Shown here one piece after another: positions 33,458 through 41,800 of a DNA stretch of 43,309 nucleotides. Source of the DNA: an uncultured Gemmatimonadota bacterium. GTDB taxonomy: Bacteria > Gemmatimonadota > Gemmatimonadetes > Longimicrobiales > Longimicrobiaceae. The translations under genes and the position numbers were made by a program. The stretch is from contig CADCTW010000159.1 in assembly GCA_902805735.1 (NCBI GenBank), forward strand, positions 1-43,309, in the 5' to 3' direction. Within the stretch, counting starts at the first letter, position 1, and each line of letters starts with the position of its first letter. Below the pieces are notes generated by a model. The model ran no database searches. It was not told the origin of the DNA and worked only from the letters and a program-made list of their open reading frames with translations.

Positions 33458-35548
33458 GGGGAGGTCCACCACGTAGACGGTGGTGGGCCCGTCCGGGCTG
33501 TCGGCGCGCGCATCCACGGCGATCATCCGCCGCGGCCCGGCGAAGAGGATCCGCCCCTCCACGCTGCCGGGGAGCGTAATGCGCTCGACGTACTCACCGT
33601 CGGAGACTCTCAGCTTCGCGATTCCTCTCACCAGCCCCACGTACAGGTGCGACCCATCGGGAGAGAGGCCCGTGGTGTAGCTGAATGACGTTCCGCTGAC
33701 GATAGGGAAGCTCCGCACCCTGCCCCGGTCCGCGTCGAACACGTCGTACCCCCAGGCGAACCGGTCGCCCGAGGGTGTGGAGGACCACGACCCGTAATGG
33801 CGGCCCGCCGGGAAGCACGAGCCGATCTCGTTGGTGCGGGAGTCGTACACGATGACGCAGCGGGGGTCGACCCTCTCCAGGAAGATGCGGCCGCGGTCGG
33901 CCGAGCGGGCCGCCACGATGGTGGCTCCGGCCGCTTCCGTATCGGCGCGCAACCGCTGGCCAGTCCCCGAGCTCGTCATCTCCACCACTTGCTTCGCCCA
34001 GGGCACTCCCGACACCAGCACCTTGCCGTTGGCGGCTACCCGCACGCCCCACACGTGGATCTTCTCGCCGTTCACGAGGATCGGCACCTTGAGGGGCGCG
34101 GCATCCGGCCGCGCAAGGTCCACCACCGCGACCGCGGTTTCGCTGGGGAGCGCCGCGAGCAGTGTGTCACCCCCGCGGGTCAGCTCCACCGCCAGCGGGC
34201 TGTGACGCACGGTGCCCAGGTTGATGCTGGTGGATGTCATGGTCGCGAGCGACAGCACTTCCACCCGCCCCGTGTACGGGAAGGCGAGGTAGAGCAGGCC
34301 GCGCGCTTCGTCCAGCACCATGTCCGTGGCCCGCGTGGCGAAGGTGGCCGTCCTCACCGGGTACTCGGGCGCGGGGACGATCCGGAAGCTGTCCGCGGGC
34401 GCGCTGGCCGTTCCGCTGTACATGTGCTCGCCGTTCACCACCTGCACCGAGAATCGCGTCGCGCCCACCCACTCCGGCTTCACGGGGATGCTGACGTCGA
34501 TGTTGCCGGTGGTGAAGGGCACCGGCACCGAGTCGCGGACGCTGACCGCCCCGCCCAGCGTGTACACCAGCCACCCCGGCCCCCGCGACTCCATGACGTC
34601 GCCGCGCACCTTCATCGTGTCTCCCGCGGCGAAGTTCCCCACCAGCCGGTTGGAGTCCATCCCCGAAGGCACCGAGGTGAGGAAGTAGGCGTAGCGTAGT
34701 ACCGGCGGCTTGTTGCTTACCACCTGCACCTGGGTGGCCGAGGTGGCGACGCCGGGCTGCAAGAACCCGTCGAGGGCGTAGGCCTGCACCCGGATCGGCT
34801 GCCCGATCTGCGCGTCCGCCGGCACCGCGATCTCCACCCTGCCGCGCACGGTGCCTCCGACGGTACCGGTCACCGCATGCCGGTCCAGCATCCGCGCGCT
34901 GAACGCACCCGAGACGAGGATGCCGCTCTCCCACACCCCGCTCGCCGACTCCGCCTCGTAGGTGATCGTCAGGCTGCGCCCCGGGATGATCGCGACGGCG
35001 GCGGTGTCGTCGAACAGGGGGGTGACCCGTACGTTGCGCACCACCGGCGCCGGCACCCCGCCCGGGGGCGGCGTGGGACCGCAGGTGAAGGTATGGCTAG
35101 CGATACCCGTGGCGCCGGTCGCCTCCTCCAGGTAATCCATCTCCAGCGTGAGCTTGAAAGGCGCGCCCGCGTAGAAGGTCCAATGCGAGTTCCGGGTGCT
35201 GCCGCTGGCGATGACGGAGGTCCCCCACCCCTTCACGATCTCCTGCTCGGAGATCGGCGTGGTGTCGCTGGGCACCGCGCGAGTCAGGCCAAAGTGCCAG
35301 AGCATCCTGCCGCCCTGCCACCGCACCACGTTCCCCGTTTTTCCGGAGGCCACGGCGGCCAGAGGGATCTCGCATTGCGCCCGCAGGCTCCCGTTGGATG
35401 CCGCGTACGTCCGCATCTCGCCCGGGGTGCCGGTGAGGGCGATCTGGGTCTTGGGAACGGGAGGGCCCGGCGGATCGGAGGTGGTCGTGGAGTCGCAGCC
35501 GCCCAGCGCCAGCAGGGCCGCCAGGCATGTATGCCGGATGAGGCGCAT
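33455..35548 (-). CDS. Large lipoprotein with Ig-like and beta-propeller-like regions
   Basis: The 697-residue protein begins MRLIRHTCLAALLALGGCDS, with lipobox ALGGC. After a low-complexity Thr/Pro linker come beta-sandwich-like segments at about 200-390 (for example SLTITYEAESASGVWESGIL). From about 405 to the end there are repeated blade-like units (MVLDEARGLLYLAFPYTGRV; LAVELTRGGDTLLAALPSET; TGLSPDGSHLYVGLVRGIAK), as in YVTN/NHL-type propellers. It probably sits on the outer membrane or periplasmic face and binds a partner or polymer. ATG 35548 is chosen for the signal peptide; the frame runs upstream without one. No specific family is recognised. Confidence 0.78.
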   Translation of the reverse strand: MRLIRHTCLAALLALGGCDSTTTSDPPGPPVPKTQIALTGTPGEMRTYAASNGSLRAQCEIPLAAVASGKTGNVVRWQGGRMLWHFGLTRAVPSDTTPISEQEIVKGWGTSVIASGSTRNSHWTFYAGAPFKLTLEMDYLEEATGATGIASHTFTCGPTPPPGGVPAPVVRNVRVTPLFDDTAAVAIIPGRSLTITYEAESASGVWESGILVSGAFSARMLDRHAVTGTVGGTVRGRVEIAVPADAQIGQPIRVQAYALDGFLQPGVATSATQVQVVSNKPPVLRYAYFLTSVPSGMDSNRLVGNFAAGDTMKVRGDVMESRGPGWLVYTLGGAVSVRDSVPVPFTTGNIDVSIPVKPEWVGATRFSVQVVNGEHMYSGTASAPADSFRIVPAPEYPVRTATFATRATDMVLDEARGLLYLAFPYTGRVEVLSLATMTSTSINLGTVRHSPLAVELTRGGDTLLAALPSETAVAVVDLARPDAAPLKVPILVNGEKIHVWGVRVAANGKVLVSGVPWAKQVVEMTSSGTGQRLRADTEAAGATIVAARSADRGRIFLERVDPRCVIVYDSRTNEIGSCFPAGRHYGSWSSTPSGDRFAWGYDVFDADRGRVRSFPIVSGTSFSYTTGLSPDGSHLYVGLVRGIAKLRVSDGEYVERITLPGSVEGRILFAGPRRMIAVDARADSPDGPTTVYVVDLP

Positions 35549-35649
35549 CGGAAGGTCAGGTGGGGAGCTTGGCCGGATACAGATGTTCAGGCTGGATGAT
35601 AACGGCGTCATGCGCGCGGGAGCAAGTTGCCCGGCGGCCCGGAGATGTC

Positions 35650-35680
35650 TTTCTCTGTGCCTCTGTGTCTCTGTGTGAGC
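35650..35680. repeat. CACAGAG repeat, single arm (copy i)
   Basis: A 31-base reverse-oriented arm (TTTCTCTGTGCCTCTGTGTC...) abutting the waaA stop codon. It has no opposing arm. Confidence 0.85.
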
Positions 35681-36919
35681 CTAAAGAAGGCGCTGGATGA
35701 TCTCTGCCCCGCGCTCGGCCGCGCCCCGGTTGTCCTGGACGTAGCGGCGGGCGGCGGCGCCGTCGGGAGGGGTGCGCAGGGCGGCGGCGAGGGTGGCCGC
35801 GTCGTGGACCTCCGCGGCGGCGCCCAGCGCGAGCAGCTCGCCGGCTTCGCGGGCGTTGGCGTGGCGCGGGCCAAAGAGCACCGGAGCACCGAACGCGGCG
35901 GGCTCCAGCACGGAGTGGAGCCCCGCCGTGCCGAACCCGCCGCCCACGTACGCCACGTCCGCCAGCGCGTACAGGTCGCCCAGGACGCCCGTGCGGTCCA
36001 CCAGCGTCACTCGCTGTACGGGGGCGCCCGCCTCGATGGCCGAGAGGCGCGCGTGCGGCAGGCCGTGCGCGGCTAGCGCGGCTTCGGCGCGGGCCAGGTG
36101 GTGCGGCGTGGGCTCGTGCGGCACGAGGACGACGCGCATTCCGAGCCCCGCGACGGCGGGGACCAGGTGCTCCTCGTCGGCGGGCCAGGTGGAGCCGGCG
36201 ACGAGGGTTGGTTGGGTGGTGTCCGCGAAGGGGGCCAGGATGGCGCGGTCGGCCCGCTGGGCGCGCTCCCACACCTGGTCGAAGCGCGCGTCGCCCATCA
36301 CCACGCGCCGCGCGGAGGCCACGCCCAGCGCCGCGAACCGTTCCGCGTCGGCGGGGGAGATGGCGGCGACGAGGTCCAGGCGCGCGTAGGCGGGGGCCAG
36401 CACCGCGCGCGCGACGCCGCCCAGCCGGCTGGACGAGGCGGGGAGCGTGGCGCTGAGGAGCGCCAGCCGCACGCCGCGCGACCGCGCCTCGCGCGTGAGC
36501 ACCGGCCACACGTCCGTCTTGGAGAACGCGAACACCGCGGGGCGCAGCAGATCCAGGGCGCGCCCCACCTCGCCCGCCAGGTCGAAGGGAAGGTAGTCCG
36601 TGAAGTCCGCGGCCACGCTGCGCGCGAACGCCTCGGCCGACGGCGAGAAGTAGGTGTAGGCCACCTGGAGATCGGGCCGGCGCGCACGGAGCGCATCCAC
36701 CACCGCCCGCGCCTGCAGCCCCTCGCCCACGCTCGGCGCGTGGAACCAGACGAGCGGCCGCGTGGGATCGCGCTCCGCCGCCGCCCACGCCGCCATGCGC
36801 TCCAGCACCCCGCGCCGCCCGCGGACCGCGCGCGCCAGCTTCCCCTCGCCCCGCGCCGCCAGGGGAAGCAGCGGGCGCGCGGCGGAGAGCGCGAGCGTGT
36901 ACAGGGTTTCCGCGATCAT
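35681..36919 (-). CDS. waaA: 3-deoxy-D-manno-octulosonic acid transferase (Kdo transferase)
   Basis: The 412-residue GT-B enzyme transfers Kdo from CMP-Kdo to lipid A precursor at the inner membrane. The N-terminal hydrophobic segment (MIAETLYTLALSAARPLLPL) is the membrane anchor. VWFHAPSVGEGLQARAVVDAL near 57-77 contains the conserved S-x-GE site, with YTYFSPSAE near 89-97. The C-terminal domain has LVAGSTWPADEEHLV near 237-251, VLVPHEPTPHH near 262-272 and VAYVGGGFGTAGLHSVLEPA near 328-347. The usual ETElWPn motif reads SKTDVWPVL here, so the first Glu is replaced. ATG 36919 is chosen; further in-frame starts fall in repeat-derived sequence. It implies an LPS outer membrane. Confidence 0.92.
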   Translation of the reverse strand: MIAETLYTLALSAARPLLPLAARGEGKLARAVRGRRGVLERMAAWAAAERDPTRPLVWFHAPSVGEGLQARAVVDALRARRPDLQVAYTYFSPSAEAFARSVAADFTDYLPFDLAGEVGRALDLLRPAVFAFSKTDVWPVLTREARSRGVRLALLSATLPASSSRLGGVARAVLAPAYARLDLVAAISPADAERFAALGVASARRVVMGDARFDQVWERAQRADRAILAPFADTTQPTLVAGSTWPADEEHLVPAVAGLGMRVVLVPHEPTPHHLARAEAALAAHGLPHARLSAIEAGAPVQRVTLVDRTGVLGDLYALADVAYVGGGFGTAGLHSVLEPAAFGAPVLFGPRHANAREAGELLALGAAAEVHDAATLAAALRTPPDGAAARRYVQDNRGAAERGAEIIQRLL

Positions 36920-36937
36920 CCCCCAAACTACCATGGC

Positions 36938-37002
36938 CTCACACAGAGACACAGAGGCACAGAGAAGAACTTCTCCTCTGTGCCTCTGTGCCTCTGTGTG
37001 AG
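36938..37002. terminator. CACAGAG hairpin (copy j)
   Basis: Left arm CTCACACAGAGACACAGAGG... and right arm ...CTCTGTGCCTCTGTGTGAG pair over most of their length around GAAGAACTTC. It lies between the DJ-1/PfpI gene stop and the waaA start, both on the minus strand. Confidence 0.72.
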
Positions 37003-37003
37003 A

Positions 37004-37780
37004 TTAAAGCTGTACCCCGTCGCCCACGATGACGACGCGCTCCACTTCCACGGGCTCCGGGGGCAGGGGCATGGGGGTGGTGGCGGCCAGGGGCGCGGGG
37101 GCCGCCTCCTCGTAGCCGTCGCCGCGGGCCTGGAGGTACTGCCAGACGGCGTAGCCCGCGGCGGCGGCGGCGATGCCGGCGGCCAGCATCCCCAGGCCGC
37201 CCCCGCGCTCCTCCTCCACTTCCACCACCACCGGGGCGTGCTCGGCGAAGAGGTCGGCGGCGGCCTCGTTGAACTCCGGCAGGTCGTGCGGGCCGCGGCT
37301 GGATACCCAGTTGCGGTCGCGCACCACCGACTCGTCGCTCCACACGCCGCCCGCGTTCAGCACGTCGTGCTTGATCCCCGGCCACGAGGTGAGCCGCCGG
37401 CCCGACACCATCCCGGCCGAGATCAGCACCCAGGGGGCATGGCAGATCATGGCGATGGGCTTCCCCTGCGCGTTGAAGGCGGAGACGAAGTCCAGCACGC
37501 GGTCGCTCTGGCGCAGCGTGTCGGGGTTGATCAGCCCGCCGGGGAGGAGGAGGGCGTCGTAGTCGTCGACCCCCACCTCGTCCAGCGTGTAGTCCACCCG
37601 CACCTTCTTCCCCGGGTACATGTGGTTCACGCCGCGGATGCGCCCCTCGTGCAGCGAGACGACGTCCACCCGGGCGCCGCGGTCCTCCAGCGCCTCCACC
37701 GGCGAGGTAAGCTCCACCTGCTCGAAACCATCGGCCGCGAGCACCGCTACGCGCAGTCCTTCCAAGTTGTCGCTTCTCAT
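37004..37780 (-). CDS. DJ-1/PfpI family protein with C-terminal membrane helix
   Basis: The 258-residue protein has an N-terminal DJ-1/PfpI domain (about 1-185): E20 in AADGFEQVEL, DALLLPGGLINPD near 75-87 and the nucleophile elbow C113-H114 in IAMICHAPWVL. It resembles PfpI/YhbO-type glyoxalase or deglycase-like proteins. An acidic stretch (VVVEVEEE) and a Gly/Ala-rich hydrophobic helix (about 194-217, GLGMLAAGIAAAAAGYAVWQ) follow, with a Pro-rich tail, which is unusual since family members are normally soluble. A perfect AGGAGG site precedes ATG 37780. It may be a stress protein held at the membrane. The function is inferred from the family; whether the helix is membrane-spanning is uncertain. 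Confidence 0.85.
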   Translation of the reverse strand: MRSDNLEGLRVAVLAADGFEQVELTSPVEALEDRGARVDVVSLHEGRIRGVNHMYPGKKVRVDYTLDEVGVDDYDALLLPGGLINPDTLRQSDRVLDFVSAFNAQGKPIAMICHAPWVLISAGMVSGRRLTSWPGIKHDVLNAGGVWSDESVVRDRNWVSSRGPHDLPEFNEAAADLFAEHAPVVVEVEEERGGGLGMLAAGIAAAAAGYAVWQYLQARGDGYEEAAPAPLAATTPMPLPPEPVEVERVVIVGDGVQL

Positions 37781-37995
37781 CCCTTTGCCTCCTGATTGTA
37801 TCGGGTCGCCGCGTATGTCGCAGAGGCGCGCGGGCGGTGCAAAAGGTCTGCCGGGAAGGAGCGGCGGATCTCCCACGGAGGGATGGAGACCGGGAGGGAA
37901 GCGGGGGCGGAACCGATTCTTGTTGGAAATCCGGTAAGTGTATATGAAGAAAGGCGTTGGGTGTGACCCGGGGGAAGGGGCGGATGTGGCCGAGG

Positions 37996-38025
37996 TTGAC
38001 ACCCCGGGAACGGCGCGTATATCAT
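37996..38025 (+). promoter_or_regulatory. Promoter of the M23 peptidase gene
   Basis: TTGACA (37996-38001) matches consensus exactly and is followed by TATATCAT: TATCAT at 38020-38025 gives an 18-base spacer and TATATC at 38018-38023 gives 16. The leader to ATG 38108 is about 75 bases. The rest of the 37781-38107 gap shows nothing else recognised. Confidence 0.65.
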
Positions 38026-38107
38026 AGGCTCCTACATCACTTCGACTTGCCGCGTCCGGAGCCCCTCTCGGACCCCCTTCCGTCCGCAGCCCTCGAGACC
38101 GAAGTAC

Positions 38108-39040
38108 ATGCCTCGATCCCGCTGGACGCTGATGCTCGTTCCGCACGACAACGAGCGCGTCCTTTCCTGGCAGGTGACCGGGAAGCACATCCGCGCCGCC
38201 GTCTCGGCCGCCGTCGCAATCGCACTCCTCCTCGCCATCTTTGGAGTCGGCTTCTTCGTGAAGCAGAGCCGCTCCGTGCGCGACGCCCAGCTTCGCCGGG
38301 AGAACCGGCTGCTGGCCGCCGAGGTGGACCAGATGCGCGAGCAGATGGCCGAGCTCAACCAGAGCATCGACCAGCTCGCCCTCAAGGACGAGGAGTACCG
38401 CACCATCGCGGGGCTCCCCGAGCTGGACGAGGACGTGCGCAAGGTGGGGATCGGCGGGCCGGGCGCGACGCTGGCGGACGCGGCGCTGTTGCACCTCAAC
38501 CCCGGCGTGGGGAAGAAGCTGGAGAGCGCCGAAGACAACCTGGGGACTCTGGCCCGCCGGGCGCGGCTCCTGCAGGCGTCGCTGGACGAGGCGCTGGGCG
38601 CGCTGCGCAGCAACAACGAGCGGATGGCGCGCACCCCTTCCATCGCGCCCGCCAACGGCCCCCTGTCGTCGCTCTTCTCCAACGCCCGCGCGCACCCGGT
38701 GCTCCGCATCAGCCGGCCCCACAAGGGGATCGACATCGCCGCGCGCGTGGGCGAGCCGATCCTGGCGCCGGGGAAGGGGCGGGTCCGGTTCTCCGGCAAC
38801 CGCGCCAACGGCTACGGCAACACGGTGGAGATCGACCACGGCTTCGGCTACATCACCCGCTTCGCGCACGCGTCGCGGCTGCGGGTGAGGACCGGCGACG
38901 TGGTGCAGCGCGGCGACGTGATCGCGGACGTGGGGGCCACGGGGCTGGTGAGCGGGCCGCACCTGCACTACGAGGTGGAGCAGAACGGGCGCCAGGTGGA
39001 CCCGCTCAACTTCATCGTCGCGGACGCGATCCCGGATTGA
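38108..39040 (+). CDS. M23 family murein endopeptidase with coiled coil
   Basis: The 310-residue protein has a membrane helix near 33-52 (AVAIALLLAIFGVGFFVKQS), a coiled coil (about 57-95, RRENRLLAAEVDQMREQMAE) and a C-terminal LytM-type domain. Its zinc residues are in H205-KGI-D209 and HLHYEV (H285 and H287); GYGNTVEIDHGFGYITRFAH completes the domain. This is the layout of envelope regulators or amidases such as MepM-like endopeptidases, which cut peptidoglycan crosslinks or activate partner enzymes. The full metal-ligand set suggests it is active. It has its own promoter and ends before a degenerate repeat. Confidence 0.92.
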   Translation: MPRSRWTLMLVPHDNERVLSWQVTGKHIRAAVSAAVAIALLLAIFGVGFFVKQSRSVRDAQLRRENRLLAAEVDQMREQMAELNQSIDQLALKDEEYRTIAGLPELDEDVRKVGIGGPGATLADAALLHLNPGVGKKLESAEDNLGTLARRARLLQASLDEALGALRSNNERMARTPSIAPANGPLSSLFSNARAHPVLRISRPHKGIDIAARVGEPILAPGKGRVRFSGNRANGYGNTVEIDHGFGYITRFAHASRLRVRTGDVVQRGDVIADVGATGLVSGPHLHYEVEQNGRQVDPLNFIVADAIPD

Positions 39041-39051
39041 GAGAACCGCCT

Positions 39052-39105
39052 GGCTCACACAGAGGCACGGAGGCACAGAGAGACGGATTTCTCGGTGCCT
39101 CTCGT
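39052..39105. repeat. CACAGAG repeat, degenerate hairpin (copy k)
   Basis: The left arm is GGCTCACACAGAGGCACGGA... and the right side keeps only part of the opposing arm (TCTCGGTGCCTCTCG). It follows the M23 gene stop by 11 bases and precedes the M16-like pair. Confidence 0.65.
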
Positions 39106-39122
39106 TGCGTTATGATGATTGA

Positions 39123-40280
39123 ATGCTGACGATCCTGATGATGGCGGCGCTGGCGGGGGACACGGTGCCGGCGGTGACGGTGCACCGGCAGCCGGCGCTC
39201 CCCGTGGTGGCGCTGCGCATGGCGCTCCTGGCCGACGATCCCCAGGGGTTCGCGGGGGCGGGGCACCTGATCCAGCACCTGCACCTCCCCGCCATGGAGG
39301 AGCAGGCGGCGCGGGTGGGGGGGCGGGTGCAGGCGCTGCGGACCTCCGATGCGCTGGTGTACACGGTGACGGGGCCGGCGGCGGAGCTGGATTTCCTGGC
39401 CGGTGTGCTGCGGGGCGCGCTGAACGTGCCGCGGCCGGCGCAGCCGCAGCTGCTGATGGCGCTGAACACGCTGGCCGAGGAGCGCGGGGCAGAGCGGGAG
39501 ACGGCGGCGTCGTACGTGCGCGCGGCGTTGCGCCAGGGCGTCTTTCCCGGCGAGCTGCCGGCGGCGGGGACCGCGGCCTCCGCGCGGCGGCTGGAGACGG
39601 CCCCGCTGGAGGCGCTGTGGGGGGAGATGTACTCGCCCGGGCGGCTGGCTGTGGTGGCGGTGGGGGATGTAGGGGCCGAGCAGGTGACGCGGGCGCTGCG
39701 CGGCCTTCCCGCCGCGGCGGGGGAGCGGCTGGCGGAGGCGATGCCGGACACGGCGCCCTCGCTCGCCGCCGACACGCCGCAGGCCACGCGCGCCTGGGTC
39801 GGGTGGGCTGCCTCCGCCCCCGCCGACGACGCGGCTTCGCTCTCCGTGGCCGCGCGGCTGCTAGGGAACCGGCTGCGGCGCGGGATGACGGGGTCCACCG
39901 TGGAGGTGGAGCACTGGTGGACCCATCGCGGGCACGCGCTGGCCATCGTGGTGGCCACTCCGGGCCCGCGGGCGGCGGCGGCGCGCAGGACGGTGTCCGG
40001 GGCGCTGGCGACGACTCTGGGGGCGCTGGACGCGGAGGCGGTGAGGGACGCGGTGGCCGGGGTGCGGCGCGACCTCCTCTTCTTCTCCCGCACGCCGGAG
40101 CGCATGGCGGAGGTGCTGGGCGCCTTCGCGGACCGCGGCGGCGAGCCCGACGCGGCGCAGCGCTTCTTCGCGGCGCTGGACGGGGTGACGGAGGCGTCGG
40201 TGCGGGCGGCGCTGGAGGGGGTGCGCGCGAGCGAGCCCGTCACCGTGGGGATCGCCCCGCAGCGGCTGGTGCCCAACTGA
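39123..40280 (+). CDS. M16-like protein with altered zinc motif (first of pair)
   Basis: The 385-residue protein has an M16 (pitrilysin/processing-peptidase) fold judged from FAGAGHLIQHLHLP near 43-56, GGRVQALRTSDALVYTVTGP near 66-85, LDFLAGVLRGALNVP near 89-103 and an internal YSPGRLAVVAVGDV segment. The expected HxxEH site reads H48-LIQ-H52, with the catalytic Glu changed to Gln, so hydrolysis is unlikely. The N-terminus (MLTILMMAALAG) may be a short export signal. Its stop overlaps the next gene's ATG. It may be a non-catalytic subunit or a chaperone-like protein. Confidence 0.75.
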   Translation: MLTILMMAALAGDTVPAVTVHRQPALPVVALRMALLADDPQGFAGAGHLIQHLHLPAMEEQAARVGGRVQALRTSDALVYTVTGPAAELDFLAGVLRGALNVPRPAQPQLLMALNTLAEERGAERETAASYVRAALRQGVFPGELPAAGTAASARRLETAPLEALWGEMYSPGRLAVVAVGDVGAEQVTRALRGLPAAAGERLAEAMPDTAPSLAADTPQATRAWVGWAASAPADDAASLSVAARLLGNRLRRGMTGSTVEVEHWWTHRGHALAIVVATPGPRAAAARRTVSGALATTLGALDAEAVRDAVAGVRRDLLFFSRTPERMAEVLGAFADRGGEPDAAQRFFAALDGVTEASVRAALEGVRASEPVTVGIAPQRLVPN

Positions 40281-41473
40281 TGCGCGCGCTCGTCTCGACG
40301 CTCGCGGCCGTGCTGGCCTGCGCTCCGCTGGGCGCGCAGGAGCGCTTCCTGGTGCGCTCCGAGCCCGGGAACCCGGTGGTGACGGTGGAGATCCTGCTGG
40401 CCGCGGGGCCCGCGGACGAGCCGGAGGGGGAGGAGGGGGTCGCCTACCTGACGGCGCGCTCGGTGGTGGCGCCGGTGCTTCCCCTGCTGGACTCGCTGGG
40501 GGCGCGGCTGCGGGTGGAAGGACGCAAGGACGCCGTGTCCATGACCATGACGGCCGCGCCCGACGCGTGGGACGAGGCGACGCGCATCCTGCTGGTGGCG
40601 CTCTTTCGCGACCCCGTGAGCGGCGAGGCGGTGGAGCGGCAGCGCACGGCCATCGCGGCCGAGCTGGCGGGGCGCGAGGCGAGCCCGGCCGATGCGCTGG
40701 CCCGCGAGGTGGACGCGGCCGTGTGGGGGCGCGGGCACCCCTGGGGCCGTCCCGCGGTGGGGACCGCCGCGTCGGTGGCGCGGATCACCCCCGCGGCCGT
40801 GGAGATCTTCCTCCGCCGCGCATTCTCGCAGGAGCGCGCGCTGGTGGCCGTGGTGGGCCCCGTGGAGCGTGCGGACGTGGACGCGCGCGTCTCCGCCTTC
40901 CTGGAGCCCGGCCCCCTGCGCGGGGGGGAGGTGCCGCCGCCGCTGCGCGGGGACACGGCGGTGCACACGGAGTACAACGCCATCACGGCGTGGGTGTCCG
41001 CCTCCTACCGCTTCGGCGCCGACGCGGACGCGGAGTCGCTGCGCATGCTGGGGAGCCTGGTGCTGGACCAGGTGGGCTTCGGGCCCACCCGCCGCTCGGT
41101 GTACGACCAGCGCGCGGAGGTGGTGCGCCACGCGGGCGGGGGCGAGCTGCGCATCCACCTGGTGGTGCCCCCGCGCGAGGCGGAGGCGTGGGGGGCGCGC
41201 ATCCGCGAGGCGGTGGCCGCGTACGCGGGCGCGCCGGTGCCCGCCGCCGTGTTCGCCGAGCGGGCGCGGCGCTTCCGCGGGCGGCGCCTGCTGGAGCTGG
41301 ACTCGCCGGAGGCGCGGGCGGACGCCGTGGCGCGCGGGGCGCTGGTGGGGGAGCGGGGAGACCCGTTCGCGGCGGTGCGGGGCGTGACGGCGGAGCGGCT
41401 CCACGCCGCGGCGAGGTCGCTGGAGCCGCCGGTGCTGGTTTACCTGGGTCCCTTTGAGAAAGGCGAAGACTGA
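40280..41473 (+). CDS. M16-like protein lacking the zinc motif (second of pair)
   Basis: The 397-residue protein starts with a signal peptide (MRALVSTLAAVLACAPLGAQ). It has M16 C-half-like features: AFSQERALVAVVGPVERADV near 183-202, YNAITAWVSASYRFGADADA near 233-252 and RRSVYDQRAEVV near 272. Where HxxEH should be, EEGVAYLTARSVV gives Y56-LTA-R60, so all three catalytic and metal-binding positions are lost. The start overlaps the first member's stop as ATGA and its own stop overlaps yggT. In known M16 heterodimers one subunit keeps HxxEH; here neither does. It is possibly a structural or binding partner. Confidence 0.75.
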   Translation: MRALVSTLAAVLACAPLGAQERFLVRSEPGNPVVTVEILLAAGPADEPEGEEGVAYLTARSVVAPVLPLLDSLGARLRVEGRKDAVSMTMTAAPDAWDEATRILLVALFRDPVSGEAVERQRTAIAAELAGREASPADALAREVDAAVWGRGHPWGRPAVGTAASVARITPAAVEIFLRRAFSQERALVAVVGPVERADVDARVSAFLEPGPLRGGEVPPPLRGDTAVHTEYNAITAWVSASYRFGADADAESLRMLGSLVLDQVGFGPTRRSVYDQRAEVVRHAGGGELRIHLVVPPREAEAWGARIREAVAAYAGAPVPAAVFAERARRFRGRRLLELDSPEARADAVARGALVGERGDPFAAVRGVTAERLHAAARSLEPPVLVYLGPFEKGED

Positions 41474-41730
41474 TGCTGGCCTTCCAGATCCTGGTCTACT
41501 CGATCCGCCTCTTCCAGATCCTCATCATCGTGAGGATCGTCCTGTCGTACGTGGTCAGCCCCGTATCGCGCAACCCGCTGGTGGAGATGGTGCGCACCGC
41601 CACCGACCCCATCCTGGGCCCCATCCGCTCCGTGATGCCGGACACGGGGATGTTCGACCTGTCTCCCATGGTCGCCATCCTGGTCCTGCAGTTCATCGAG
41701 TACCTGCTGATCGGCATCGCGAACGGCTGA
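41473..41730 (+). CDS. yggT: YggT family membrane protein
   Basis: The 85-residue protein has two hydrophobic segments (about residues 5-25 and 65-82) separated by the family-like SPVSRNPLVEMVRTATDPIL GPIRSVMP region, whose NPLVxxxxxxTDPxLxPxR pattern is typical of single-unit YggT proteins. YggT proteins have roles linked to osmotic stress and cell division in some bacteria, but the mechanism is not settled. The ATG overlaps the upstream M16-like stop, so it is co-translated, and a perfect-arm repeat hairpin follows its stop by two bases. Confidence 0.88.
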   Translation: MLAFQILVYSIRLFQILIIVRIVLSYVVSPVSRNPLVEMVRTATDPILGPIRSVMPDTGMFDLSPMVAILVLQFIEYLLIGIANG

Positions 41731-41732
41731 TA

Positions 41733-41798
41733 CTCACACAGAGACACAGAGGCACAGAGAAAAGCATCTTTCTCTGTGCCTCTGTGTCTCTGTGTGAG
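41733..41798. terminator. CACAGAG hairpin (copy l)
   Basis: Left arm CTCACACAGAGACACAGAGG...GAGAAA pairs with TTTCTC...CTCTGTGTGAG around a short AGCATC-type tip. It lies between the convergent yggT and LemA genes, two bases from each stop codon, and is close to perfect. Confidence 0.78.
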
Positions 41799-41800
41799 AA

